Origin: Vibrio thalassae
GTDB taxonomy: Bacteria > Pseudomonadota > Gammaproteobacteria > Enterobacterales > Vibrionaceae
Length of the DNA: 64,000 nucleotides
Assembly: GCF_900089835.1 (NCBI RefSeq)
Contig: NZ_OANU01000008.1
Coordinates: forward strand, 1-64,000
Direction: 5' to 3'
Part shown: positions 29,224 to 39,077 of the stretch, piece by piece
How positions within the stretch are numbered: the stretch's first letter is position 1
How the letters are laid out: each line of letters opens with the position of its first letter
The notes under the pieces: generated by a model
Database searches by the model: none
What the model saw: only the letters and a program-made list of their open reading frames with translations
Told to the model about the DNA's origin: nothing
Made by a program: the position numbers and the translations under genes

Positions 29224-30102
29224 TTAACCTATCAAAAAATCTGATATTTTCTTACAAAGATATTCTGGCTGATCAATAAAGAGTGAGTGTCCTGAATCCG
29301 AGCACTCATGAATATCTATACTTATACCTAGCGTGGTTAGTTCTTCATTGGTTTGTTGAGCGGTTATCAAAGGAATAACCAAATCAGACTCACCATGTAA
29401 AATTAATGCAGGAGCCTTCAGTCTAGTTAGTAAGTTATTACCATCTACAATACCATTTGTTTTGTTAGAAATATTAAACCTCGATAGCGCATAATACACA
29501 TTATCAATATTTACTTGAGTGAGGACATCATCGATGAGTTGCGAATAGTAAAATTCCTCGGGTTTTTTATGGTTATAAACGGCCGTATCCCAAAGCTGTT
29601 TTACAAAGGTTTTATCTTTATGCTTAAAAGCCGAAACAACCGTAGAAATAGCCGCATCTTGACAGATCATTTCCTTGCTTGTGAGCAGTTCACCTTGACC
29701 AAAATTGGCTCTTAATGGATAGCCCGCAGTACCAATGCTACTAATGAGTATCAGGTGGGTAATTTTCTCAGGATAATCACATGCCATTTGCATCGCAACA
29801 CCGCCACCCATTGACCATCCGGCAACAGCAAAACTATCGATATCAAGCAGTTGCATTAATTCATTAATATCACTTGAAAGTTCACTAAGTGAGTCAATCG
29901 GCTTTCGATATGACGACAAGCCAAATCCACGCATATCAGGTGCAATAACTCGAATATTATTAGGCAGAGTGTTAATAAATTGCTCCAAATGCTTCGAAGA
30001 TGTCATATTGCCGTGAAGTAATAGCAATGTTGTTCCCTGACCTCGATCAATATACGCAATCGACTCACTATTGCTTAATGTTACCTTGTTATACATTTTC
30101 AT
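29224..30102 (-). CDS. Alpha/beta hydrolase
   Basis: A 292-residue cytosolic protein with no signal peptide. The fold is clear: LLLLHGNMTSS (oxyanion loop), APDMRGFGLSS, nucleophile elbow GWSMGG (Ser97), the acid in HGESDLVIPL and the catalytic His in CSDSGHSLFID. It looks like the esterase/haloperoxidase branch of the fold. It has lower G+C than the conserved genes nearby. Divergent from the outer membrane protein gene at 30450, with which it may be functionally linked. Confidence 0.8.
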   Translation of the reverse strand: MKMYNKVTLSNSESIAYIDRGQGTTLLLLHGNMTSSKHLEQFINTLPNNIRVIAPDMRGFGLSSYRKPIDSLSELSSDINELMQLLDIDSFAVAGWSMGGGVAMQMACDYPEKITHLILISSIGTAGYPLRANFGQGELLTSKEMICQDAAISTVVSAFKHKDKTFVKQLWDTAVYNHKKPEEFYYSQLIDDVLTQVNIDNVYYALSRFNISNKTNGIVDGNNLLTRLKAPALILHGESDLVIPLITAQQTNEELTTLGISIDIHECSDSGHSLFIDQPEYLCKKISDFLIG

Positions 30103-30449
30103 TCCTAATTACTTAATAAATTGCGGTGATACTAATAGATAGCCTAGTCAAGGAATGTTAGTTTAATCACTAATTAGAAACCGAATTATGCACAAAATGA
30201 AAAACAGAATTCTGTAAATCGAGATAATAAATTTTCCATTATTCATATATTATCCAGATGTTATCGACACCTATTAATAAGCAGAAATGATGACTTACAA
30301 GCTGATATTATCATGGTTTCATAACGTGTGTAATAGCATTATACCCTGTCACTCTCTCTGAATTACGTATATTGAGGTCACCTGGATATATAGCAATCAT
30401 AATGAATCAGACAAAATTCAAGCAATAAAACAACAATGGAGTGGTTAAA
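30103..30449. other. AT-rich divergent gap between hydrolase and outer membrane protein genes
   Basis: About 350 bases, very AT-rich, without a recognisable gene. It should hold two divergent promoters. A stretch near 30224-30252 has ATAAT/ATTAT arms but I could not assign it to a known regulator. Confidence 0.4.
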
Positions 30450-31763
30450 ATGGTTGTTAACCGGTTTTGCTTATCACGTTCAGCGCTAATGTGTTCGTTA
30501 GCCTTGTTCGGAATGTCAGCTCAAGCAGCTACCTTTAATTTTGATGGTATCGGAAAACTAGAGTTTAACGCAGATGCTGCTGTAAAAGGCTATCATTTAA
30601 GCAATGGTGAAGATAATAACCCATTAGTTCTGCCTGAAGATAAAAGCGGCGTGCTAACACGGGTTCGTCTTGGTATAAACATGTATGACGAAACTGGTTG
30701 GGCAATTAAAACTCGATTTTTAGGCTTCTATAACTGGGCTGGTGATAGACGTCATTCTGGCGGCTCAGGAACAAATTATAATGATGGTGTCAACAACGAT
30801 TCTTTATCGTTAGACGAAGCCTACCTTGAATATAGCGGTATTAATTCTTGGTTATTTAGAGTTGGCCGACAAGAAGCAAACTGGGGTTATGGTTTTAATA
30901 TTACCGATGACCGTCGTGACCGTATACTAGCGATGAAAACTATGATGCTAGATAGTGGTTACGTGGGATTCTTAGGTATTTATGATTTACGTTTTGCGGA
31001 AGACTTTTCGACCGCCTCAGCGGGAAACAAAGAGTTTACCGGCGACCTAAGTATGTATTCTTTAGCCGCTATTGGTAACTATAAGGGCTTAGACTGGGGT
31101 ATTTTAGCCGCTTATTTCGATGGTTCTGAAGCAACAGACTTCATGAACGAAGTGTCGAACCCTTACTATACTCATTATTTCTATAATATTTCTCCATACT
31201 TTAGCAAAACCATTGGTGATTTCTCGGTAAAAGGTGCAGCCAATGTCATCCTTTCTGATGCGAATAAAGATCTTCCTATTTATTTTTGGGGGAACAATAG
31301 TTGGTCAGGATTTGTTGAAGGTGGCTACCAAATTGTTAACAGATTTCAACTGCAAGCTCAAGTTGCTGCAATGGGTGACGGCGGCTTAGTTGGCCGTGGT
31401 TGGGACAGTTACTCTATGCTTATCAACAGCGACCCTAGAAATGACATCAACCCAGTTCGATCAGAATTCTTTGGTGGATTTGGTAACTACAACGGGAATG
31501 GCGGTAAAGATGGTGTGTTATTTGGAATGCGCGGTAACTGGACCCCAATCGAAAAATTAAAGTTGACGTTCGCGGTCGGCCACATGGATATGGATACGTA
31601 TAACGCAGACATCTTCCGTGATGGAGTCAAATCAACGTTTTATGATTTAAATGCTGTCTACGAATTTAAACCAGGCACCACCTTTGAACTCAGAGCGGGC
31701 TACGCCGACGGCGATATTAATGATACGGCCGTCATGTCGACGATTCGAGTGAAGTTTGGTTAA
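30450..31763 (+). CDS. Outer membrane beta-barrel (porin-like) protein
   Basis: A 437-residue protein. The ATG at 30450 sits eight bases after GGAG; a GTG at 30441 is less likely. A signal peptide ends at about SAQA, residue 27. The mature part alternates short amphipathic strands (LSLDEAYLEYSG, WLFRVGRQEANWGYGFNI, TTFELRAGYADGD) and ends in IRVKFG, close to the aromatic-terminal barrel signal, though the last residue is Gly after Phe. I do not recognise a named family. Substrate transport tied to the nearby hydrolases is a guess. Confidence 0.65.
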   Translation: MVVNRFCLSRSALMCSLALFGMSAQAATFNFDGIGKLEFNADAAVKGYHLSNGEDNNPLVLPEDKSGVLTRVRLGINMYDETGWAIKTRFLGFYNWAGDRRHSGGSGTNYNDGVNNDSLSLDEAYLEYSGINSWLFRVGRQEANWGYGFNITDDRRDRILAMKTMMLDSGYVGFLGIYDLRFAEDFSTASAGNKEFTGDLSMYSLAAIGNYKGLDWGILAAYFDGSEATDFMNEVSNPYYTHYFYNISPYFSKTIGDFSVKGAANVILSDANKDLPIYFWGNNSWSGFVEGGYQIVNRFQLQAQVAAMGDGGLVGRGWDSYSMLINSDPRNDINPVRSEFFGGFGNYNGNGGKDGVLFGMRGNWTPIEKLKLTFAVGHMDMDTYNADIFRDGVKSTFYDLNAVYEFKPGTTFELRAGYADGDINDTAVMSTIRVKFG

Positions 31764-31828
31764 TCTCGCCATTACTATCGAGACTGATTCTCAAGTCAAG
31801 CATCGATAACAATCATAGGCATCTTCAA

Positions 31829-31864
31829 CGAGAGGTAGTTGGTTCCCCAACTCACCTCTCGTTT
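31829..31864 (+). terminator. Terminator of the outer membrane protein gene
   Basis: CGAGAGGT and AGTTGG (31829 onward) pair with CCAACT and ACCTCTCG, with one bulge and a TTCC loop, followed by TTTG. Confidence 0.7.
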
Positions 31865-31912
31865 GTCATATTAGGCGCAGTTTCCCCACCGAATAAGCAA
31901 TAGAAATACCAC

Positions 31913-31939
31913 AAAAAAGCCTCAGACCAATACTGAGGC
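31913..31939 (-). terminator. Terminator of the RTX secretion operon
   Basis: On the minus strand GCCTCAG pairs with CTGAGGC around a 7-base loop and is followed by TTTTTT, 36 bases after the stop of the RTX gene. Confidence 0.85.
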
Positions 31940-31975
31940 TACATTAAGCATCACTTCTAATCGCTATGCTGATAT

Positions 31976-33199
31976 TTAATTAAAAAAATCCATTTCATAA
32001 TGATTACCATTAGAAACAACATTTTCAAAGTTGGTAATAAGATCTGTGCTTATGAGATTATCTTCATCCCAGCGTTCAACCTGATACCAACCTTCCTGTT
32101 CACCAGTAAGAGCGGTAATTTTGAACCCGGTATGACCTTCAATAACATAATCGTCCTCGCCAGCACCACCATCAGCCACATTATTACCCGCATCGCCGTA
32201 AACGGTATCATCACCATCATCACCGTTTAACGTATCATCGCCTTTACCACCGAATAGTACATCACTATGCTTACCACCATGAAGAGTATCATTGCCGTCA
32301 CCGCCATATAGGGTGTCGTTGCCTTCATTGCCATACAAGGTGTCATCGCCATCATTGCCGAACAGCTCATCTGGCCCTTTACCACCATAAAGATTATCAT
32401 CCTCTGCGTCACCATTGATCACATCAAACCCACTGTCACCTCTGAGGGTTTCATCACTAGCAGTGCCATCCGTAGTAAAGTCCTGTGGGTTAGTTAGCAT
32501 ATCGAGGATAAGTTCGGTCTTTCCTTCTTGAATCAACCTTGCAATGTAGTCCCCTTGCTGGGCATTATTGACAAAAAAATCATCGAAGGTAATGCTTGTT
32601 CCGAGATCTTTATCATTTTTAGCATGCAGTAATTCCATATCAATGATCAAATCTTTACCATCGTCACTGATGCTAATAACAGCCTCGTTCATTGCATGTT
32701 CCAGGAAGTCATCGGCGCTCTCTATACCCTCATCACCAAGACCAAGTTTCTTCACCGCGCTCTCAACCTGAGCATCTAATTTGCCCTCCAGCTTCTCTAC
32801 TCGTGCAGAAAAGTCTTTATCTGAGTCATTCGAGCGCTTAGCGTAAATTTCATTTTCGAGCACATAATCTTTGCGATTAAATACCAGTTGTAAACTGTCT
32901 TGACCCAAATTGAAACCAGAAATAGTGTTATCGCCACCTTTGAAAACACGCATAGAGAAAGTGTCAGGATCACCATCTTGCAAATCAATTAGGGTATCGT
33001 TACCAACACCTCCGAATAACAAATCACTGCCTTTGCCACCGTGCAAAGTATCATCACCACGATTGCCCTCTACAATATCGTCACCTTTAGTACCTTGAAT
33101 GAAGTCGTCACCTTGTTTACCTCGGATGAAGTCAGAGCCACTTTTTCCTTTCATAGCGTCTGAATTTTCTGTGCCGATTTGAATGTTATAGTTACTCAT
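31976..33199 (-). CDS. Small RTX-repeat protein, probable type I secretion substrate
   Basis: A 407-residue acidic protein without N-terminal signal peptide. Calcium-binding RTX nonapeptides occur in two blocks: residues about 5-70 ([30 protein letters not shown]) and about 250-350 ([30 protein letters not shown] and more). The part between, about 75-240, is charged and helix-prone and has no recognised catalytic motif. The tail ends in a hydrophobic, acidic stretch (YEMDFFN), fitting an uncleaved C-terminal secretion signal. It lies 19 bases after the gene for its membrane fusion protein. The function after export is unknown; adhesion, surface layer or biofilm roles are possible. Confidence 0.85.
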   Translation of the reverse strand: MSNYNIQIGTENSDAMKGKSGSDFIRGKQGDDFIQGTKGDDIVEGNRGDDTLHGGKGSDLLFGGVGNDTLIDLQDGDPDTFSMRVFKGGDNTISGFNLGQDSLQLVFNRKDYVLENEIYAKRSNDSDKDFSARVEKLEGKLDAQVESAVKKLGLGDEGIESADDFLEHAMNEAVISISDDGKDLIIDMELLHAKNDKDLGTSITFDDFFVNNAQQGDYIARLIQEGKTELILDMLTNPQDFTTDGTASDETLRGDSGFDVINGDAEDDNLYGGKGPDELFGNDGDDTLYGNEGNDTLYGGDGNDTLHGGKHSDVLFGGKGDDTLNGDDGDDTVYGDAGNNVADGGAGEDDYVIEGHTGFKITALTGEQEGWYQVERWDEDNLISTDLITNFENVVSNGNHYEMDFFN

Positions 33200-33218
33200 A
33201 TTTGCTACTCCCTTTCTG

Positions 33219-34523
33219 TTATAGTTCCCTCATCCCTTTCTCCATACTTTGTAGTAACGGAGATAAAAGGTAATCGAGTATGGTTCGTTGCTGCAGCACT
33301 ATTTGTGCTTCGACGGGCATTCCCGGTTTAAGATCGACGCCCAAATCCAATAATTCCAGCGTATTAAGTGCGATCTTTCCTTGATAAAAATGCGCGCCTG
33401 TTGATTCATCAACAATGCTGTCCGCAGATAAATGAATTAACTCCCCGCTGACGGCTGGAACTTGACGAAAACTGTATGAAGTTAAGCGAATATTCGCAGA
33501 GAGACCTTTGTACACTGCTTCAATATCTTTAGGCTGAATATTGACACTGGCAATAACCCGCGTGTTATCGGGTACGATTTCCATAATGGTGCTTGTTGGT
33601 GCCACCACCCCACCTTGGGTGTGAACCACAAGATTAATCACATCGCCACTGACAGGAGCGCGTACTTCAATTCTGTCATTAAGGGTATTAATCGCGACCA
33701 ACTGCTCTATAATCGCTTGTTGTTCTGCGATTAACTCTTGCTTTTGCTCTTGTGCTAACTTGAAAAAGCCTATCTTCTTCGCTTCAAGTTGAGAGCCTAA
33801 CTCCGATATAATACTGCGCGCTCGCTTAATACGAGCCTTATGCTCTGCGATACGAGCAATTAGGCTTGCATACTCACGCTTCAATTCTAGATAGGCAACC
33901 TTAGACACATAGCCTTTATCTAATAACGTCGCATTTGCCTCAATCTCCTCCTCGAGAAGCACCAACGATTGCTCATCGCTAATTAGCCAAGCTTGAAAAC
34001 TGTCTCGATCATTTTCGGTTTGCATAATCTGCTGTCGAATCGCTAGTAATTGCTCCTTTAATAGCAACCGGTTTTGGTTCAGCAATGTTTCTTGGTCTTG
34101 ACGAATTTGTCGCTGAACCTGTGTCAATTCATCCTCGTCAGACCATGCAATTGCTTGTTCTGTCAATTCTGCTTCGATACGCGCAAGACGTGCCCGAATA
34201 GTAAACTGCATCTGACTTAACTGTTCTAATTCGCTTGCCAATATCGGGTCTGATAGCACCAACAGTAAATCGCCTTGTTGAACTTTCTGGCCTTCCTTTA
34301 CCAGCAACCGCTCAACGACGCCACCTGAATGATGCTGAACCGCCTGATTTTCAACTTCTGTAACTAACTTACCCGGAGCTAACGATGCTGAGTGAAGTGG
34401 TGCAAGCGCGCTCCAAACCCCGCCCCCAACAACCGCTATCAATAGAATTAAACCAGCCGCCCACACAAAAGGAGAAAGACTTAGATTAAAACTGAGTGAT
34501 GATTCTGAATGCCGCAATTTCAT
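33219..34523 (-). CDS. Type I secretion membrane fusion protein (HlyD family)
   Basis: A 434-residue periplasmic adaptor. One membrane segment (about residues 17-38) is followed by a barrel/lipoyl half-motif ([21 protein letters not shown]), a long coiled coil (about 95-285) and the returning half ([20 protein letters not shown]). The C-terminal [21 protein letters not shown] is typical of HlyD/PrtE proteins. It joins the ABC exporter to an outer membrane channel of the TolC type, which is not encoded here. Overlaps the ABC gene by four bases. Confidence 0.93.
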   Translation of the reverse strand: MKLRHSESSLSFNLSLSPFVWAAGLILLIAVVGGGVWSALAPLHSASLAPGKLVTEVENQAVQHHSGGVVERLLVKEGQKVQQGDLLLVLSDPILASELEQLSQMQFTIRARLARIEAELTEQAIAWSDEDELTQVQRQIRQDQETLLNQNRLLLKEQLLAIRQQIMQTENDRDSFQAWLISDEQSLVLLEEEIEANATLLDKGYVSKVAYLELKREYASLIARIAEHKARIKRARSIISELGSQLEAKKIGFFKLAQEQKQELIAEQQAIIEQLVAINTLNDRIEVRAPVSGDVINLVVHTQGGVVAPTSTIMEIVPDNTRVIASVNIQPKDIEAVYKGLSANIRLTSYSFRQVPAVSGELIHLSADSIVDESTGAHFYQGKIALNTLELLDLGVDLKPGMPVEAQIVLQQRTILDYLLSPLLQSMEKGMREL

Positions 34524-36202
34524 AGTGCACTCCCAATCGATTCGACTTTCGAGCTTGGGAGACCAAGGATTTCCGCCGTCGCACCAATTTTTTCTATTTT
34601 TCCCCCGTTTAAAGCAATCGCTAACGTCGTATGTTTCAAAATAGAAATGCGATGGGAGATCACGACCACCGTGACACTTTTGTTCTTCGCATGCGCCAAG
34701 AAATTCATTAACATCGATTGTCCTTGATGATCTAAACTTGAGTCCGGTTCATCAAGAACCAACAATGTAGGTTTGGTATAAAGGGCTCTAGCCATCGCAA
34801 TTCTTTGCTGCTGACCTCCAGATAATCGAACCCCCAAACTCCCTACCAATGTTTGATACCCATTCGGCAAGGTCAAGATCATCTCATGCACACCTGCCAA
34901 TTTAGCAGCGTCGACAATATCTTTCGAAAGTGCATTTTCTTCAAAACGACAAATATTCTGAGCAATCGTACCGGCTAATAACTTACCATTTTGCGAAACG
35001 TAACCGACCTGATGGCCAAACTGTTCTCGTTGTATTTGATTTAATGTCGCACCATCAATTCTAATTTCACCAAGCCTTGGAACCACCAAGCCTAGTATTG
35101 CTTTCGCTAGTGTTGACTTACCTACTCCGCTAGTACCGACTATCGCGACTGACGTTCCTGCTGGAATGTGAAACGAAAGATTTTCAAGTAACGGCTTTTC
35201 TACATTAGGATGACCCAGTGTCACATTATCGAAGCTGATATCTCCGCTAATTTTTGGTAGCTCTACCCTATCTTGCTCTAAGGACACCATCACCTCGTTC
35301 AGCCTTTGATGAGAACGCCAGCCCTCAACCCAGTGTTGCCAATTATGAATCGCCTGTTCTACTGGAGAGAGTACCCGCGCCATGATCATAGAAGCGGCAA
35401 TCAATACTCCAGCTCCAACTTCGTTTTGTAGCACTAGCAAGACCGAAACCGCTAAAATCCCAACTTGCAGCATCATTCTGATATATTTCGATAACGACAT
35501 GATCCCTCTCAACAAATTGTCAGCATTCGCTTTATCTACTGTCGAGTTAATCGCTTCATCACTTCGCTTGCTAATTAAATTCTGGCTCATGCCTAAGGCA
35601 CTAATTATTTCCGCATTCCCTAACCAGTCACTCGTTAATGCATTAAAAACATTTTTATTTTTTGACGATCGCTCTTGCAGGCGCTTTGTCACTATCATGC
35701 TTAGCAAAGAAATAGCAAACAACACAATAGCGCCAGCTAAAGCAAAGTGACCTAAATGCGGGTGCATGAGATACATGGTCGCTAAAAATATAGGCACAAA
35801 AGGCGCGTCAAAGAGCGCAAAAATGCCCGGTGATGCTACCGTTTCCCGAACTCGCTCAAGGTCTGATAATGCCTGACTATGAATGGCGTTCTTTGCCAAC
35901 GATTGCTTCAAAGAAGCGTGAAAGGCCAAGGCACTGCAAGACTCTTGAATTCGATACCCGTATCGCAATGTAATTTGGCTTCTTATCCATTCTAGAATTG
36001 ATTGTATTGAGACGAAAAAAAATGTAATGATGATGAGCATTGTCAGTGTTTCATAACTCTCTGACGTGAGAACCCGATCAAAAACTTGCATAGAAAACAA
36101 CGGCACGACTAAAAATAATACGTTTACGACCATCGAAATTGCCGCAATAAATACAGCTAAAGTAAAGCTAAAAGAAAAATATTGACGACTTTTGTTATCC
36201 AT
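34520..36202 (-). CDS. Type I secretion ABC transporter (permease/ATPase)
   Basis: A 560-residue exporter of the PrtD/HasD kind: it begins directly with the membrane domain (about residues 10-300) and has no N-terminal C39 peptidase domain. The nucleotide domain shows Walker A GTSGVGKST (about 350), signature LSGGQQQRIAMARAL and Walker B LLVLDEPDSSLD. First gene of the three-gene operon; its likely cargo is the RTX protein encoded last. Confidence 0.93.
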   Translation of the reverse strand: MDNKSRQYFSFSFTLAVFIAAISMVVNVLFLVVPLFSMQVFDRVLTSESYETLTMLIIITFFFVSIQSILEWIRSQITLRYGYRIQESCSALAFHASLKQSLAKNAIHSQALSDLERVRETVASPGIFALFDAPFVPIFLATMYLMHPHLGHFALAGAIVLFAISLLSMIVTKRLQERSSKNKNVFNALTSDWLGNAEIISALGMSQNLISKRSDEAINSTVDKANADNLLRGIMSLSKYIRMMLQVGILAVSVLLVLQNEVGAGVLIAASMIMARVLSPVEQAIHNWQHWVEGWRSHQRLNEVMVSLEQDRVELPKISGDISFDNVTLGHPNVEKPLLENLSFHIPAGTSVAIVGTSGVGKSTLAKAILGLVVPRLGEIRIDGATLNQIQREQFGHQVGYVSQNGKLLAGTIAQNICRFEENALSKDIVDAAKLAGVHEMILTLPNGYQTLVGSLGVRLSGGQQQRIAMARALYTKPTLLVLDEPDSSLDHQGQSMLMNFLAHAKNKSVTVVVISHRISILKHTTLAIALNGGKIEKIGATAEILGLPSSKVESIGSAL

Positions 36203-36722
36203 AACATCATGCCATTGAAATTAAAAACTTCATCTAAAGTAAGGTAAATATCTAAGGTTTATGCGCATCGAATATGGTCAACATATATTTTTGTAACCTG
36301 ATAGAAATATGCGCCTGTCAGCCTGAAATGAATCTGTAGAGCTGGAATTCAAAAAAACAATCGAGCTGGTTATGTTAATAACTTATGAATGAAGTGCTAG
36401 AAACTTGAATCAATAATACTAGCCTGTCCAAGCTTTAAGATAGGTTGCATAGCATTTGCAAAATAACAATAAGTCAATCGCAATTACTAAAAAAATCTGC
36501 AGATTTGAAGTTATTGGCATGTTGTATGCTGCACTTAACGTAGTGTCAAGAATAGCAATATTGACGGGATGAAACCGTTGCTGCCACGCTTGTCTGCTCA
36601 TAAAGCCCAGGCTAATATAGACCTAGGCTTTCTCTTTAGTAGGCAGTCATGATTTGGGGATGTTTTCTTTCGTAAATTTTCCTAAATTTTTTCGAATCAA
36701 ATATGTCGATATATCTGTCTGC
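36203..36722. other. 520-base gap between the secretion operon and pomB
   Basis: No convincing gene. The left part should carry the promoter of the secretion operon. Toward the right a terminator-like hairpin (36602-36631) stands without an obvious gene in front of it on the plus strand. A 60-codon minus-strand frame (36419-36601) has no ribosome binding site and is not accepted as a gene. Confidence 0.5.
36602..36631 (+). terminator. Orphan terminator-like hairpin
   Basis: AAAGCC pairs with GGCTTT and AGG with CCT (one mismatch), loop about ten bases, followed by CTCTTTA. It would end a plus-strand transcript, yet no plus-strand gene lies upstream within 400 bases, so a small RNA is possible. 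Confidence 0.35.
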
Positions 36723-37667
36723 TCAACGGCTTATTTCCCCCTCTGCCGGTACTTCATCGGTATATACAGGCTCACCTTGCATGATGCTAATTTCAACGCG
36801 GCGGTTACGCGCTCGTTGTCGCTCAGTGTCATTTGGTCCTAATGGTTCAGTATCTGCAACGCCAATAACTCGCAAACGCTGATGAGAGAAACCTTTCACT
36901 TTCTCCATTTCTTGAGCCACGGAGACCGCTCGCTGAGAAGACAAGTCCCAATTAGAGCGATACAGCTCAGAATCCAGCGGTAAGTTGTCAGTATGCCCAG
37001 ATACGCGAACTTGACCAGGAATGTCCTTGACCAAATCCGCGACCTGACGAACCAACGGTCTAAATTTGGGTTGTAAAAATGCTGAACCTTCAGGGAACGC
37101 ACCTTTTTCTTGAATCCGGATAACCAGTTGTTGACCGAGATTATCAACTTCAACCGAACCTTGTTTGATTTCTTGTTGCAGTGCTTTCTTTATGATCTCT
37201 TCTAGCTTATCCAGATCGTCACTTTCTTGGTCACTTTGAGAGGAAGCACTACCAATCTGGTTTTTCTGTGTCCTTTCTGCCGTTTGACCGCCCGTCATCT
37301 TGCCATCATCCCGCTGGTTACCACCCGCTCGGTCGGAATCACCTTCATGAAACTCAAGAGTTTGCTGAGTTATATCCATTGTCTGTTGCATGATGACATC
37401 GATAGGCGTCGGCTCGGGACGCCCCGGTCTAAACTCTTGAGCGATGATACTTGTCCCCTTAGGAATATCTTTCACTTCAAGGCGATTTTGCACGCCAAAA
37501 GCAAACTTCATGGAACCCGCTATTTGTTTGAACTTGAGTACGTCCATTTCGGAAAATGACAGTAGAAGTACAAAAAAGCACATTAGTAGCGACATCAAAT
37601 CAGCAAATGTCCCCATCCATTGAGGAAGGCCAGGTGGCGGACAATCACATTTTTGTTCCTCTTCCAC
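36723..37667 (-). CDS. pomB: Sodium-driven flagellar motor stator protein PomB
   Basis: A 314-residue MotB-type stator subunit, very close to PomB of Vibrio. A single membrane helix (about residues 20-42) carries the ion-binding aspartate in TFADLMSLLMCFFVLLL (Asp23; Asp24 in V. alginolyticus). A plug/linker region follows, then an OmpA-like peptidoglycan-binding domain (VRVSGHTDNLPLDSELYRSN). It couples Na+ flow to rotation of the polar flagellum. It lies 39 bases after pomA. Confidence 0.97.
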   Translation of the reverse strand: MEEEQKCDCPPPGLPQWMGTFADLMSLLMCFFVLLLSFSEMDVLKFKQIAGSMKFAFGVQNRLEVKDIPKGTSIIAQEFRPGRPEPTPIDVIMQQTMDITQQTLEFHEGDSDRAGGNQRDDGKMTGGQTAERTQKNQIGSASSQSDQESDDLDKLEEIIKKALQQEIKQGSVEVDNLGQQLVIRIQEKGAFPEGSAFLQPKFRPLVRQVADLVKDIPGQVRVSGHTDNLPLDSELYRSNWDLSSQRAVSVAQEMEKVKGFSHQRLRVIGVADTEPLGPNDTERQRARNRRVEISIMQGEPVYTDEVPAEGEISR

Positions 37668-37706
37668 TTCCCCTCCTACAACAACTTAATATGTGGGATA
37701 GCCATA

Positions 37707-38471
37707 TTACTCACCATCCAAATCAAAGGCTCGCTTGCTTTCATTGAGGTAGTTTTTCAAATAGCCATCAATCACACGAGGATTTTGGCCATCCTGTATC
37801 GCCAAGACACCATCCATAATTAATCGACGGTTGAGTTTTTCTTGCTCACGACGCAATGCGAGTTTGTCAGCAATAGGGAAGAAAAGCATATTGGCGAGAA
37901 CTGCGCCATATAACGTCGTCAATAGCGCCACCGCCATAGCAGGACCAATCGACTTGGGATCGTCCATGTTCGACAACATCGCCACGAGACCGATTAGAGT
38001 ACCGATCATTCCCATCGCAGGAGAGACTTCACCAAACGCCTTAAACACCCCGGCGCCTTTCACATGGCGCTCGTCGGTTAGCGCAATGTCTTTTTGCATC
38101 GCATTACGCACCACTTCAGCGTCATGGCCATCGACTAACAGATCAATACCCTTTTGCATAAAGCTGTTCTGAATGTCCATTTCTTCCAACGCAAGAAAGC
38201 CGCCTTTACGCGCAGCATCTGCCATCTCAACGATTTTGGCGATCAAGTCTTCTGGCTCATCCGTTTTGAACATGAAGGCTTTACCAGCAATCTTGGTCGC
38301 GCTGAAGAACTGGCTAAGAGTGAACTTCATTAAAACCACGAATGTCGAACCACCAATCACGATGAAAACCGACGTAGTATCGTAGTACGTCATGATGCTG
38401 CCACCAAGCACCATCGCTATAATGATTGAAGCGGCCCCACCAATGAGACCAATTAGCGTTGCTAAATCCAC
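37707..38471 (-). CDS. pomA: Sodium-driven flagellar motor stator protein PomA
   Basis: A 254-residue MotA-type protein with four membrane segments (about residues 5-25, 30-50, 145-168, 180-200). The cytoplasmic loop contains charged residues that act on the rotor, and PAMGMIGTLIGLVAMLSN is the conserved third helix. Forms the Na+ channel with PomB. First gene of pomAB, transcribed away from xseB. Confidence 0.97.
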   Translation of the reverse strand: MDLATLIGLIGGAASIIIAMVLGGSIMTYYDTTSVFIVIGGSTFVVLMKFTLSQFFSATKIAGKAFMFKTDEPEDLIAKIVEMADAARKGGFLALEEMDIQNSFMQKGIDLLVDGHDAEVVRNAMQKDIALTDERHVKGAGVFKAFGEVSPAMGMIGTLIGLVAMLSNMDDPKSIGPAMAVALLTTLYGAVLANMLFFPIADKLALRREQEKLNRRLIMDGVLAIQDGQNPRVIDGYLKNYLNESKRAFDLDGE

Positions 38472-38814
38472 TCAACACCCCATAAATAATTGCCATCAAT
38501 GATTATTGACGAACTAGAATAACCGCACGAGTCTATCGCGTTATATTCAGGTTATCGACCGTATACTCATATCTTTAAGTAATTTATGACCTTAAAATCA
38601 CAAATTTCCTTTTTCGAAGCACTGGATTGAGTTATCTGCTTAAGAAATCACAAGAAAACAATATCTTCCAGTATTTTGAGATCCATGTAGGTGAACAATT
38701 TTGTAGCAGAAACAGCACGTGGAAAGCATCTTGGTTACATTTTTGACACCATTAGTTTGACCATCCGTTACGGCTCATGTAACGTTCGAACATTTCTGAT
38801 AAAACAAGTAAGTT
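38472..38814. other. Divergent gap between pomA and xseB
   Basis: A 343-base gap holding the two divergent promoters. No gene was found. TTGACA at about 38743 could be a -35 element toward xseB, but the matching -10 is weak. Confidence 0.4.
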
Positions 38815-39057
38815 ATGGCGACGAAAAAACCAGAGAACATGTCGTTTGAAGCGACAGTAGACGAGCTTGATATGCTTGTCGAACAACTAGAAAATGGTGA
38901 CCTTGCACTGGACGATGCCTTAAAGAAATTTGAACGTGGTATCGCCTTAGCTCGTGCAGGCCAACATAAGCTTACTGAAGCAGAACAAAAAGTCAGCATC
39001 CTATTAGCAAAAGATGATGACGCAGAACTTGAAGACTTCTCCCCGTCAGAAGAATAG
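38815..39057 (+). CDS. xseB: Exodeoxyribonuclease VII small subunit
   Basis: An 80-residue helical protein. MSFEATVDELDMLVEQLENG and LDDALKKFERGIALAR are the family pattern. With XseA it degrades single-stranded DNA. First gene of the conserved xseB-ispA-dxs operon; ispA starts about 20 bases later. Confidence 0.96.
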   Translation: MATKKPENMSFEATVDELDMLVEQLENGDLALDDALKKFERGIALARAGQHKLTEAEQKVSILLAKDDDAELEDFSPSEE

Positions 39058-39077
39058 AACCAAAAGTGAGTATCCCC

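Noticed and set aside
32000..33100. Tandem DNA repeats in the RTX gene taken as a CRISPR or satellite array
   Set aside because: The repeats follow the nine-residue GGxGxDxLx code in frame and are explained by the RTX protein.
36419..36601. Minus-strand frame of 60 codons with one hydrophobic stretch
   Set aside because: It starts directly after a hairpin, has no ribosome binding site and no recognisable family.
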